Shown: piece after piece, positions 1-6,180 of the stretch
How positions within the stretch are numbered: the stretch's first letter is position 1
How the letters are laid out: every line of letters begins with the position of its first letter
Assembly: GCA_937898895.1 (NCBI GenBank)
Contig: CALDKL010000885.1
Coordinates: 1-6,180, forward strand
DNA from: an uncultured Verrucomicrobiae bacterium
GTDB taxonomy: Bacteria; Verrucomicrobiota; Verrucomicrobiia; Verrucomicrobiales; DEV007
Direction: 5' to 3'
Length of the DNA stretch: 6,180 bases
Program-made: the position numbers and the translations under genes
Notes under the pieces: generated by a model
The model's input: only the letters and a program-made list of their open reading frames with translations
Databases searched by the model: none
Told to the model about the DNA's origin: nothing

Positions 1-1
1 C

Positions 2-1162
2 GATACTCCCGGCTACGCTCCGGCGTGGATTCTGCGGGCGGGCTTTGCCCTCAATGAAAGCCGGGCAAAAGAGGCGCGTGAATACTATGATCGCGGCATC
101 GGGCTGGATCCGACGGTGAAAAACGAGGATCTGCTCAAGCGGATTCGCCAGGCTGGCGGTCATCGCGCCATTGAGGAGGGACGTGGAGCGATTCCGCAGA
201 AGGGTGGGGATGGAATGGCCAGTGCCTTTCTCGATCCCGAGTTCGAGGAGGACGATTTTGGCGACGAATTTGACGATGCGGATTTGGAGATCGAGTTCGA
301 GCAACGTCCCGACATCAACTTCGACCGCGTCGGCGGGATGGCGTCGGTGAAGGAAGACATCCGCATGAAGATCCTCTATCCCCTGGAGAATCGCGAACTC
401 TTCGAGGCCTACGGCAAAAAGGCGGGGGGCGGCGTGCTCCTCTATGGACCGCCGGGTTGCGGAAAGACGCTCATCAGTCGAGCCACGGCCGGGGAGATTC
501 AGGCGAATTTCCTCACCGTGGGCCTTCACCAGATCCTCGACATGTGGCTCGGAAAATCCGAAGAAAAGCTGCACGAGATTTTCGAACTGGCGCGCCGTAA
601 GGCTCCGTCGGTGTTGTTTTTCGATGAAGTCGACGCCCTCGCTGCGGATCGCAAGGATCTGCGAACCTCGGCGGGGCGGACCCTGATCAATCAATTCCTC
701 GCCGAGCTGGACAGCGAGTCTTCGAAGAACGAAGGAGTTCTCGTGTTGGGGGCGACCAACGCTCCCTGGCATCTCGATTCCGCTTTTCTTCGTCCGGGGC
801 GCTTTGATCGGCTCATTTTTGTGCCACCGCCGGACGAGGGGGCCCGCGAGGAGATCATCCGCCTCATGGCGGACGGCAAACCCGTCGCGGGTCTCGATCC
901 CCTCGCGCTCGCAAAAAAGGTGAAGGATTTTTCCGGCGCGGACCTCAAGGCCGTCTTCGATCAGGCCATCGAGGGAGCCCTTGCCGAGGCGATGCGCTCC
1001 GGCAAGATTGTTCCCGTCACCCAGAAGGATCTGCTCCATGCCGCGAAGAACGTGAAACCCAGCACCCGCAAGTGGTTCGAAAGCGCGAAGAACTACGCTC
1101 TCTATGCAAACCAGAGCGGTTTCTACGACGACATTCTCTCCTATCTCGGCATCCGGAAGTAA
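2..1162 (+). CDS. TPR-AAA+ ATPase, Vps4/katanin/Cdc48-like AAA module (5' end outside window)
   Basis: Partial gene: the frame is open from base 2, so the GTG at 116 is an internal valine and 386 C-terminal residues are visible. Residues 6-37 fit one TPR repeat position by position (APAW...AREYYDRGIGLDP), and more repeats probably lie off the left edge. A very acidic linker follows (about residues 78-102). Then comes one classical AAA module: Walker A GPPGCGKT (149-156), pore-loop aromatic in MWLGKSE (181-187), Walker B VLFFDE (204-209), sensor-1 ATN (251-253), arginine fingers in LRPGRFDR (Arg264, Arg267) and a sensor-2-region SGADL. The ATPase residues look intact. The C-terminal tail (PSTRKW...SGFYDDILSYLG) resembles the ends of Vps4/katanin-like proteins, and the WLG pore loop fits that clade; this is from memory. 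By family, it should form a hexamer that unfolds or disassembles proteins. It is followed 32 bp later by a TPR membrane protein. The substrate is unknown. Confidence 0.93.
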   Translation, partial: DTPGYAPAWILRAGFALNESRAKEAREYYDRGIGLDPTVKNEDLLKRIRQAGGHRAIEEGRGAIPQKGGDGMASAFLDPEFEEDDFGDEFDDADLEIEFEQRPDINFDRVGGMASVKEDIRMKILYPLENRELFEAYGKKAGGGVLLYGPPGCGKTLISRATAGEIQANFLTVGLHQILDMWLGKSEEKLHEIFELARRKAPSVLFFDEVDALAADRKDLRTSAGRTLINQFLAELDSESSKNEGVLVLGATNAPWHLDSAFLRPGRFDRLIFVPPPDEGAREEIIRLMADGKPVAGLDPLALAKKVKDFSGADLKAVFDQAIEGALAEAMRSGKIVPVTQKDLLHAAKNVKPSTRKWFESAKNYALYANQSGFYDDILSYLGIRK

Positions 1163-1194
1163 GTCTCTCCGGCGATGCTCCGAACTGACTTTGT

Positions 1195-2463
1195 ATGAGT
1201 GAACTTGCTCACGGACTCCTCCTTCAGGAACAGGGTCGGCTCGAAGAAGCCGAGTCCTGTTTCTATGGCGTCCTCGCTCGCGATCCGGACAATGATTTTG
1301 TCCATTCCCGCCTTGCCCTTTGTCAGATGCGGCAGGAGGGCAAACGCAAGATGGCTCTCTCGAGTATCGATACCGCGATCCGTCTGCGGGCCGATGCGCC
1401 TTTTTACCACAGCCTGCGCTCGCTCATCCTCTCCGAATTGCATCGGGGCCGCGAGGCGATCGAGTCGGCGGAGCGAGCCATCGCCGGAGCCCCCGACGAC
1501 GCACTTTCCCTCGCGGCAATGGCTGCTGCCTACTGCTCTCTCGATCGATGGGCGGAGGCGGAGCAATGGTGTCGCCGCGCTCTCGCCGTCGATCCGGATC
1601 ACGGGATGGCGGCGAACCTGCTCGCTCACGCCCTGCGCCTCCAGGGAAAAAGCGAACTCGGTGCAGATGCGGCCGCGCGGCTCCTCGAGGCCGATCCCGA
1701 AGACAGTCTCGCCCATGTCAACGCCGGCTGGAGCGCCCTGCAGCGGCACGATCGCATCCAGGCGGAAATCCATTTTCGCGAAGCGCTCCGGCTCGATCCC
1801 GAATCGGACGCCGCACGCGAGGGCTTGATCGAGTCGTTCCGCGCCCGGTCGGTTTTCTATCGCGCCTACCTGTCCTATTGCTTTTTTATGCAGCGTTTCA
1901 CGGCAGGGCGGCAGTGGCTCATCATTGTCATCATGCTGGTGGGCTACAATCTGCTGCGGCGCTCTCTGGAAACGATTCATCCCGCGTACGCCGCGATCTT
2001 CGCACTGCTCTGGCTGGGGCTGATTCTCTGGGTCTGGCTCGCCCCTGGCATCGGGAATTTCCTCATTCTCCTCGACCGCTGCGCCCGTTTGGCGCTGAAG
2101 CGGGGGGAACGATATCAGGGGCTCGCGGTTGGCGGTGGCCTGCTCCTGGGGATCCTCGGGGGAGTGATCGGCTATTTCGCCGAATCCCTGCCTGTCCTCC
2201 TCGGCGGGGCGGGGCTGATCGCCTCGACAGTGCCGGCCGCCCTCGCCTTCGACAACGAATCGCGGGCGGGACGTGTCGTGTTTGGTTCGATCACGGCCTT
2301 CTGCTATCTCGCAACGGTCTCCGTGGTTGGGATCGAGGCGGTCCGCACCACGTCCTCGGGTCTCAGCCCGCTGACGGCGCTGCTCGGAGGATTGTGTCTC
2401 CTCGGGGCCATCGCCTGCACCTGGCTCGGCAATATCCGCGCTCTGCGACGAGGCAGCGAGTGA
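1195..2463 (+). CDS. TPR-repeat protein with C-terminal polytopic membrane domain
   Basis: 422 residues in two halves. Residues 1-207 hold about six tandem TPR units of about 34 residues, with repeat ends such as LARDPDN (27-33), LAVDPDH (130-136), LEADPED (164-170) and LRLDPES (198-204). TPR solenoids bind proteins, and there is no enzymatic motif. A short aromatic linker (219-235, FYRAYLSYCFFMQRF) leads to about six hydrophobic segments near 241-254, 264-283, 310-328, 333-351, 362-380 and 393-412. The protein ends in a basic tail. With no signal peptide before the TPRs, they are most likely cytoplasmic. ATG 1195 is chosen because the first TPR begins immediately after it. The 15 bases upstream contain no Shine-Dalgarno match. 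The upstream TPR-AAA+ gene is on the same strand 32 bp away, suggesting co-transcription and perhaps that this protein anchors the ATPase or its clients at the membrane (inference). I do not recognise a named family. Confidence 0.88.
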   Translation: MSELAHGLLLQEQGRLEEAESCFYGVLARDPDNDFVHSRLALCQMRQEGKRKMALSSIDTAIRLRADAPFYHSLRSLILSELHRGREAIESAERAIAGAPDDALSLAAMAAAYCSLDRWAEAEQWCRRALAVDPDHGMAANLLAHALRLQGKSELGADAAARLLEADPEDSLAHVNAGWSALQRHDRIQAEIHFREALRLDPESDAAREGLIESFRARSVFYRAYLSYCFFMQRFTAGRQWLIIVIMLVGYNLLRRSLETIHPAYAAIFALLWLGLILWVWLAPGIGNFLILLDRCARLALKRGERYQGLAVGGGLLLGILGGVIGYFAESLPVLLGGAGLIASTVPAALAFDNESRAGRVVFGSITAFCYLATVSVVGIEAVRTTSSGLSPLTALLGGLCLLGAIACTWLGNIRALRRGSE

Positions 2464-2471
2464 GGGGGGGC

Positions 2472-4139
2472 TCAGCGGTTTCCGTAGGCGGCTACGATTC
2501 CGAGATAGTGAGCGCGAAAGTGGCCGGACAACTCGCGCTCGAGCCGGACCTGGGCGACCTTGTCACTGTTCTTCAGGGCCGGGACGATTGCCTTCATCAC
2601 CGCCTCGTAAGAGATCGGAGTGATCTCCTCGAACCGGGCGACCCCGTCGGCGGGCAGGCCTGCGGCGAGGAGGGCCTCCCAGGCGCGGTGTTGCTCCTCC
2701 TGCGGGTCCATGCAGGCCGCGCGAATGACGAGGCGCAGCGGGGCAAAGAGCGAACCGGTCCACTCGGGGTGATAGGTGAACCCCGCCGCCGCCACGTAGG
2801 GATCGAAGTCCGGATCGGTCATCCGGGACACGTTGCCTTCCTCGTAGAAGTCGCGCCGAATCGGAGGGCGGCGCAGGGCATAGCGAGTCGGTCCGCCCGG
2901 AGTGCCGACCTGATAGTTCCACAGCTTCTGGCCTTCCGGCGAGAGCACAAATTCGATGAAGCGGTGGGCCAGCTCGGGATGAGGGGCACCGCGGAGCATT
3001 CCGACAGGGTCGGCCCCGATCGAGGTTCCGGCTTTCGGCATGACAAATTCGATGCGCGATTTTCCCGTGGTCGGATCCCTGTGCAATTCGTTGTAGCTGC
3101 GCCCGTAGAAATCGATGCACATGCCCGCAGCGGCGTCGCCGAGGGCGACATCGCGAGGGACCTTGGCCGAGGAATCGGTGAAGTAGCGGCTGTTTGCGCT
3201 GATGCGCACGATGAGCCGCATCGCGTCGTTCCATCCTGCCGCCACGGCCGCCTCGCCGGATAGATTCCGTTCCCTCGCGAGGGTCTGAATCCGTTCTTGC
3301 ACCAACATTTCAAAGGCTTTTGTCGTGGAACCTGACTTGGTCGGATCGGCGAGGGCGATCTGCCGATGGTAGCGAGGGTCGGCGAGATCGGTCCATTCAT
3401 CCGGGGCCTCCTCGATGCCGAGCCGCGCGAGGACGTCGCGATTGTAGCAGATTCCAAAGGCCGAAAGCACCGTGCCGATCCAGCGAAATTCTGGATCGCG
3501 GAAGGGCTCCCCGCTGAAAGAGAGGGGGATGACCGCATCGCTGAACCAGTCGGGATGTTCCTCGGCGAGGACGGCGGGTCCGTAGGTGCCGCTCGCGTCG
3601 CGGGCAACGAGAAGCCCAGCCGCTGCCTGGCGCTCGAAGTCGAAAGCACCTCCGCCGAAGAAGAGATCCAGGCCCGCGCCGATCTCGGATTCGAGGAAGA
3701 GTCGCCGGGCGGTCCGGGCCTGCTGCTCGGCGGGGGGCAGGCTGGATTCTTTTGTGATGTGACCCTCTCGGATGGTGTCTTTGACAGGGTCGAGTTTCGG
3801 ATTGGTGAAGGCATCTCGGATCGCGAGGGAGAACGGAAGGCCGGTACGGGCTTTCCAGAGTGTTTCGAAGCGCGTCGCATATTCTGACCGAAGAAAACGT
3901 GCGATTTCCGAGGTCCCGCCGGGCTGTCGCCAGTCGATCACGACTTCACGATCGTATCGTTCCCGCATGTGGGCACGGAATGCCCGCGAGAACTCCGCCC
4001 GGATCGATTCGATGTGGGGGGTGATGATGACGAGACGCTCGGCCCGCTCCGAGACGGCTTCCCCGGTGGGGCGCAGCAGGAAGGGGGCGACGAGGACCGT
4101 CGCGAGCAGGGCAAAGACGAGGAATAGGCGGGGGAGCAT
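2472..4139 (-). CDS. ABC transporter extracellular solute-binding protein, long FbpA/AfuA-like form
   Basis: 555 residues. The N-terminus has one hydrophobic stretch (about 4-22) after MLPR, so it is exported by a signal peptide or an uncleaved anchor. No lipobox cysteine is visible. Family signatures of the COG1840-type (Fe3+, phosphonate or sugar-phosphate) binding proteins are clear: DWRQPGGTSEIARFLR (69-84), GLDLFFGGG (156-164), FGICYNRDVLARLG (228-241), DLADPRYHRQIALADPTKSGS (starting at 251), GMCIDFYGRSYNE (339-351), and FIEFVLSPEGQKLWNYQVGTPGG starting at 394. It is much longer than the usual 330-350 residues. The extra length lies in a segment at about 92-153 between the first conserved block and DLFFGGG, and in a C-terminal extension after about 425. 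The adjacent-tyrosine pair that binds iron in FbpA is not evident, so iron as ligand is unproven. It should deliver solute to a permease driven by the upstream ABC ATPase, 81 bp away on the same strand. The ATG has no Shine-Dalgarno sequence. Confidence 0.9.
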   Translation of the reverse strand: MLPRLFLVFALLATVLVAPFLLRPTGEAVSERAERLVIITPHIESIRAEFSRAFRAHMRERYDREVVIDWRQPGGTSEIARFLRSEYATRFETLWKARTGLPFSLAIRDAFTNPKLDPVKDTIREGHITKESSLPPAEQQARTARRLFLESEIGAGLDLFFGGGAFDFERQAAAGLLVARDASGTYGPAVLAEEHPDWFSDAVIPLSFSGEPFRDPEFRWIGTVLSAFGICYNRDVLARLGIEEAPDEWTDLADPRYHRQIALADPTKSGSTTKAFEMLVQERIQTLARERNLSGEAAVAAGWNDAMRLIVRISANSRYFTDSSAKVPRDVALGDAAAGMCIDFYGRSYNELHRDPTTGKSRIEFVMPKAGTSIGADPVGMLRGAPHPELAHRFIEFVLSPEGQKLWNYQVGTPGGPTRYALRRPPIRRDFYEEGNVSRMTDPDFDPYVAAAGFTYHPEWTGSLFAPLRLVIRAACMDPQEEQHRAWEALLAAGLPADGVARFEEITPISYEAVMKAIVPALKNSDKVAQVRLERELSGHFRAHYLGIVAAYGNR

Positions 4140-4220
4140 CGCAGGTGCGATCTGAGGTCGCGGGACGTGGCACAGGGAAGGGCGGGCAGAGAAAGACGGG
4201 GCAGGAATCAGGGCGGAGGG

Positions 4221-5303
4221 CTATTGGGCGGGAGGGAGCACCACCACATCCTCCGGTTTTGCCGAGGCATGGAAGAGATTGCCGGTGTCGCGGAGGACAC
4301 GGCGCGGATTGAGTTCGGAAATGTGGATGGAGGGGCCTCCGCCCTGGGGACGCAGGGTGTATTGGGCGATCTCGCCGAGGTAGACAGACTCCGCGAGCGC
4401 TCCGGCGATTCCGTTTTGCACGGGCGGGGCAGGGGAGAGGCATAGGCACTCGGGCCGGATCGAGAGAGTCACGGGATCTCCCACGGCAGGAGTCCAGTCC
4501 GGGGAGACAATCCGTCCTGCCAGGTCGCCAAAGGCGGTGCGGATGTAATGATTTTCCCCGGAGGCGAAGGCAATTGTCCCGGGAATGAGGTTCGTCTCTC
4601 CGACGAATCCGGCGACGAAGGCAGAGGCGGGGCGACGGTAGAGTTCCTCGGGTGTGCCGACCTGGGCAAGGCGCCCGGCATGGAGTACGGCAATGCGGTC
4701 GGCCATGGAAAGTGCCTCCTTCTGATCGTGGGTGACGTAGATCGCGGTGAGTCCGAATTCCTTGCAGATGCGCCGGATTTCGCTGCGCATTTCGATGCGG
4801 AGTTTGGCATCGAGGTTGGAAAGCGGTTCGTCGAGGAGGAGGCAGCGAGGTCGGATGACGAGGGCGCGGGCGAGGGCGACACGCTGCTGTTGGCCGCCGG
4901 AGAGTTGGTTGATCTTGCGCGATCCGAGTCCCTCCATGCGGACCATGGCGAGAGACTCCTCCACGCGGGATCTGATTTGTGCCTTCGGCACGCGGCGTTC
5001 CTCGAGACCGAAGGCGACGTTGCGGAAGACGTTGAGATGGGGCCAGAGGGCGTAGCTCTGAAACATCATGCCCGTGTCTCGTTTGTGCGGAGGCACAGTG
5101 GTGACGTCGTCCTCGTCGAAACGGATGGTGCCTTCGTCAGGAAAATGAAATCCGGCGATGGCGCGGAGCAGGGTGGTCTTTCCGCAACCGGAGGGACCGA
5201 GCAGGAAAAAGAGTTCCCCCCCGCCAATGTCGAGATCGAGTCGATCGAGAGCGACGAGGTCGCCAAAGCGTTTTACGATGCTGCGGAGAGTGAGGGAGAC
5301 CAT
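4221..5303 (-). CDS. ABC transporter ATP-binding protein, Fe3+/spermidine/putrescine type with TOBE domain
   Basis: 360 residues with every nucleotide-binding motif intact: Walker A GPSGCGKT (36-43), Q-loop MMFQSYALWPH (Gln82), signature LSGGQQQR (134-141), Walker B LLLDEP (155-160), D-loop SNLD (162-165) and switch histidine YVTHD (His192). After about residue 235 comes a C-terminal region with TOBE-like beta segments (for example VTLSIRPE near 278-285, and SVYLGEIAQYTL near 306-317), as in FbpC, PotA and AfuC relatives. It hydrolyses ATP at the inner membrane to power import through a partner permease. The start is ATG 5303, because MVSLTLRSIVKRFG is the normal N-terminus. The same frame stays open upstream to 5930, but that stretch is arginine/proline-rich shadow opposite the MFS gene. 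The downstream binding protein is its likely partner. No permease gene sits next to either. No Shine-Dalgarno sequence is visible; a short direct repeat lies just upstream. Confidence 0.95.
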   Translation of the reverse strand: MVSLTLRSIVKRFGDLVALDRLDLDIGGGELFFLLGPSGCGKTTLLRAIAGFHFPDEGTIRFDEDDVTTVPPHKRDTGMMFQSYALWPHLNVFRNVAFGLEERRVPKAQIRSRVEESLAMVRMEGLGSRKINQLSGGQQQRVALARALVIRPRCLLLDEPLSNLDAKLRIEMRSEIRRICKEFGLTAIYVTHDQKEALSMADRIAVLHAGRLAQVGTPEELYRRPASAFVAGFVGETNLIPGTIAFASGENHYIRTAFGDLAGRIVSPDWTPAVGDPVTLSIRPECLCLSPAPPVQNGIAGALAESVYLGEIAQYTLRPQGGGPSIHISELNPRRVLRDTGNLFHASAKPEDVVVLPPAQ

Positions 5304-5337
5304 GGATGCCGTGTCTGGGAGTAGCGGAATCCGTGTC
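5304..5337 (-). promoter_or_regulatory. 12-bp near-direct repeat upstream of the ABC ATPase start (candidate operator)
   Basis: On the minus strand GACACGGATTCC (5337-5326) and GACACGGCATCC (5315-5304) match at 10 of 12 positions. They are offset by exactly 22 bp, about two helical turns, and the second copy abuts the ATG at 5303. Two copies on the same DNA face could bind a dimeric or tandem regulator, or the repeat could be chance. A weak TTGTCT-17 nt-TACTCC pair overlaps it but is too poor to call a promoter. No regulator is encoded in the window. Confidence 0.25.
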
Positions 5338-5428
5338 CGGAGACAAGGAAATAGAATGGGGGGGGCGCACGGGGCGGGGAATCGGCTGGCGAGGAGTCGC
5401 GGGTGTCTTTCCGCCAGGAAAAGGGGGC

Positions 5429-6180
5429 TCACCGTTGCGGCATTTCCCTGAATTCCCCGGACGGGCACTGCCGGAAACTCCGTGCTGCAAGCAATCCCGC
5501 GAGGATCGCCAAACCTGAGCTGAAAAAGAAGGGGGCACCGGGGAGGATCACAGAGGCATTTTCGCGGATAAAAAAACCGAAGATGGCGGTGGCGAGGGGC
5601 GGTCCGACCGCCCCGGCGACGCTTTGCAGGCTGGTGAGGGAACCCTGGATTCCGCCCTGTTCGTCGGCCCCGACGCTTCGAGAGATCATCCCCTGGATCG
5701 AAGGCACGGCGAGACCGGAGAGGGAACCAAAGACGATGAGCGGATAGACGATCCAGCCTTCGGGAGCGAGACCGTATCCGGTGAGGGCTGCGGCCATCAC
5801 CGCAAATCCGAACAGGGCGGCGCGGCGTTCTCCGAGCCGGGGGATGAGTCGGTGGGCCAATCCCCCCTGCACGACCACAGTCATGAGGCCGACGAGAGCA
5901 AGGGAGAGCCCTGTCTGTCTCGTCCCCCAACCATAGCGGTAGCTGGTGTAGAGCACCCAGATGCTCGGGTAGACCTGATGAGCGAGGCTGCTGATGAAAT
6001 AACTGACCGAAAGGCCGAGCACGAGCCGATGGCGACGCAGTTCGAGGAGCGCACCAATCGGATTCGCGCGTCGCAGGCAGAAGGGACGCTGATGCTCCGG
6101 CTTGAGCGATTCGGGCAGAATCAAGAAACCGTAGATCCAGTTGACCAATGTCAGGATACCCGCCACCAGAAACGGCATTC
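5429..6180 (-). CDS. TCR/Tet-family (TetA-like) MFS efflux transporter, C-terminal part
   Basis: Partial gene: the frame runs off the right edge, and about 250 C-terminal residues are visible of the family's usual 400 or so. The ATG at 6178 is internal, inside a transmembrane helix (MPFLVAGILTLVNWIYGFLI). The signature after that helix, LPESLKPEHQRPFCLRRANP, is the hallmark cytoplasmic loop of TetA(A/B/C)-type 12-TM antiporters. It is followed by YPSIWVLYTSYRYGW, the GLSLALVGL helix, LIPRLGERRA, and LPGAPFFFSSGLAILAGLL near the end. About seven membrane segments (TM6-TM12) are visible. Family members exchange a drug or metabolite for protons at the inner membrane. Chromosomal homologues in many bacteria have no proven link to tetracycline, so resistance should not be assumed. 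It reads toward the ABC ATPase gene across a 125-bp gap, so it could be the first gene of a shared transcript or a separate gene. The final residues are soluble and hydrophilic. Confidence 0.92.
   Translation of the reverse strand, partial: MPFLVAGILTLVNWIYGFLILPESLKPEHQRPFCLRRANPIGALLELRRHRLVLGLSVSYFISSLAHQVYPSIWVLYTSYRYGWGTRQTGLSLALVGLMTVVVQGGLAHRLIPRLGERRAALFGFAVMAAALTGYGLAPEGWIVYPLIVFGSLSGLAVPSIQGMISRSVGADEQGGIQGSLTSLQSVAGAVGPPLATAIFGFFIRENASVILPGAPFFFSSGLAILAGLLAARSFRQCPSGEFREMPQR

Noticed and set aside
116..118. GTG at 116 as the start of the AAA+ ATPase
   Set aside because: The frame is open to the window edge, and the residues before 116 form a good TPR repeat, so the gene begins outside the window.
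1141..1980. Antisense 279-codon open frame opposite the TPR gene
   Set aside because: The TPR repeats on the other strand explain the region. The antisense translation has no recognisable domain.
2483..2496. Hairpin CGTAG-GCGG-CTACG just past the convergent stops as a terminator
   Set aside because: The 5-bp stem lies inside the C-terminal codons of the binding protein and has no following T-tract.
1320..3263. Long plus-strand open frame of 647 codons spanning two convergent genes
   Set aside because: It has low-complexity Arg/Gly/Pro-rich composition, crosses two well-supported genes in other frames and shows no domain; it is a GC-rich shadow.
3151..3830. TCGCGAGGG occurring three times in the binding-protein gene (3151, 3275, 3821), once within the 12-bp palindrome CCCTCGCGAGGG
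   Set aside because: Related CCCTCGCG strings also occur in the plus-strand genes, so favoured CTC-GCG codons explain it without a dedicated motif.
2819..3880. Minus-strand 353-codon frame within the binding-protein gene
   Set aside because: It is a Ser/Arg/Pro-rich frame-shifted shadow of the conserved binding protein.
5358..5365. Run of eight G in the leader between the MFS and ABC ATPase genes as a phase-variation tract
   Set aside because: It is non-coding, short, and not placed between recognisable promoter elements; a seven-G run at 2464 shows such tracts are common here.
5386..5417. Inverted repeat CTGGCG/CGCCAG after the MFS gene as a terminator
   Set aside because: The stem is only 6 bp with a 20-nt loop and no T-tract in either direction, which is within chance for GC-rich sequence.
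5304..5930. N-terminal extension of the ABC ATPase frame by 209 residues
   Set aside because: The extension is Arg/Pro-rich, lies mostly opposite the MFS coding sequence, and precedes a normal ABC N-terminus at ATG 5303.

Overview
The window comes from a GC-rich bacterial chromosome (roughly 60-65% GC by eye). It is densely coding, with three complete and two edge-truncated genes. There are no RNA genes, insertion sequences, CRISPR arrays or other mobile elements that I can see. The gene families (a TPR-AAA+ ATPase beside a TPR membrane protein, and a large FbpA/AfuA-type binding protein) and the lack of Shine-Dalgarno sequences at the visible starts remind me most of the Verrucomicrobiota/Planctomycetota. 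That placement is an inference from memory, not something the sequence proves.

Plus strand, left side (2-2463): the C-terminal part of a TPR plus AAA+ ATPase enters from the left edge and ends at 1162. After 32 bp comes a 422-residue protein with about six TPR repeats followed by about six membrane segments. The two share strand, short spacing and TPR content, so they probably form one transcription unit. A plausible role is a membrane-associated protein-remodelling AAA+ machine, but no substrate can be read from the sequence.

Minus strand, right side (2472-6180), in transcription order: a TetA-type major facilitator (TCR/Tet family) whose N-terminus lies off the right edge, then an Fe3+/spermidine-type ABC ATPase (360 aa), then a large extracellular solute-binding protein (555 aa). 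The last two look like the energising and recognition parts of one importer. The membrane permease that should join them is neither between nor directly downstream of them. The two transcription units converge tail to tail, with only 8 bp between their stop codons.

The intergenic gaps are short (32, 8, 81 and 125 bp). The only notable signal in them is a 12-bp near-repeat with 22-bp spacing directly upstream of the ABC ATPase start. I did not find a clear undescribed system. The best candidate for a second look is the TPR-AAA+/TPR-membrane pair.
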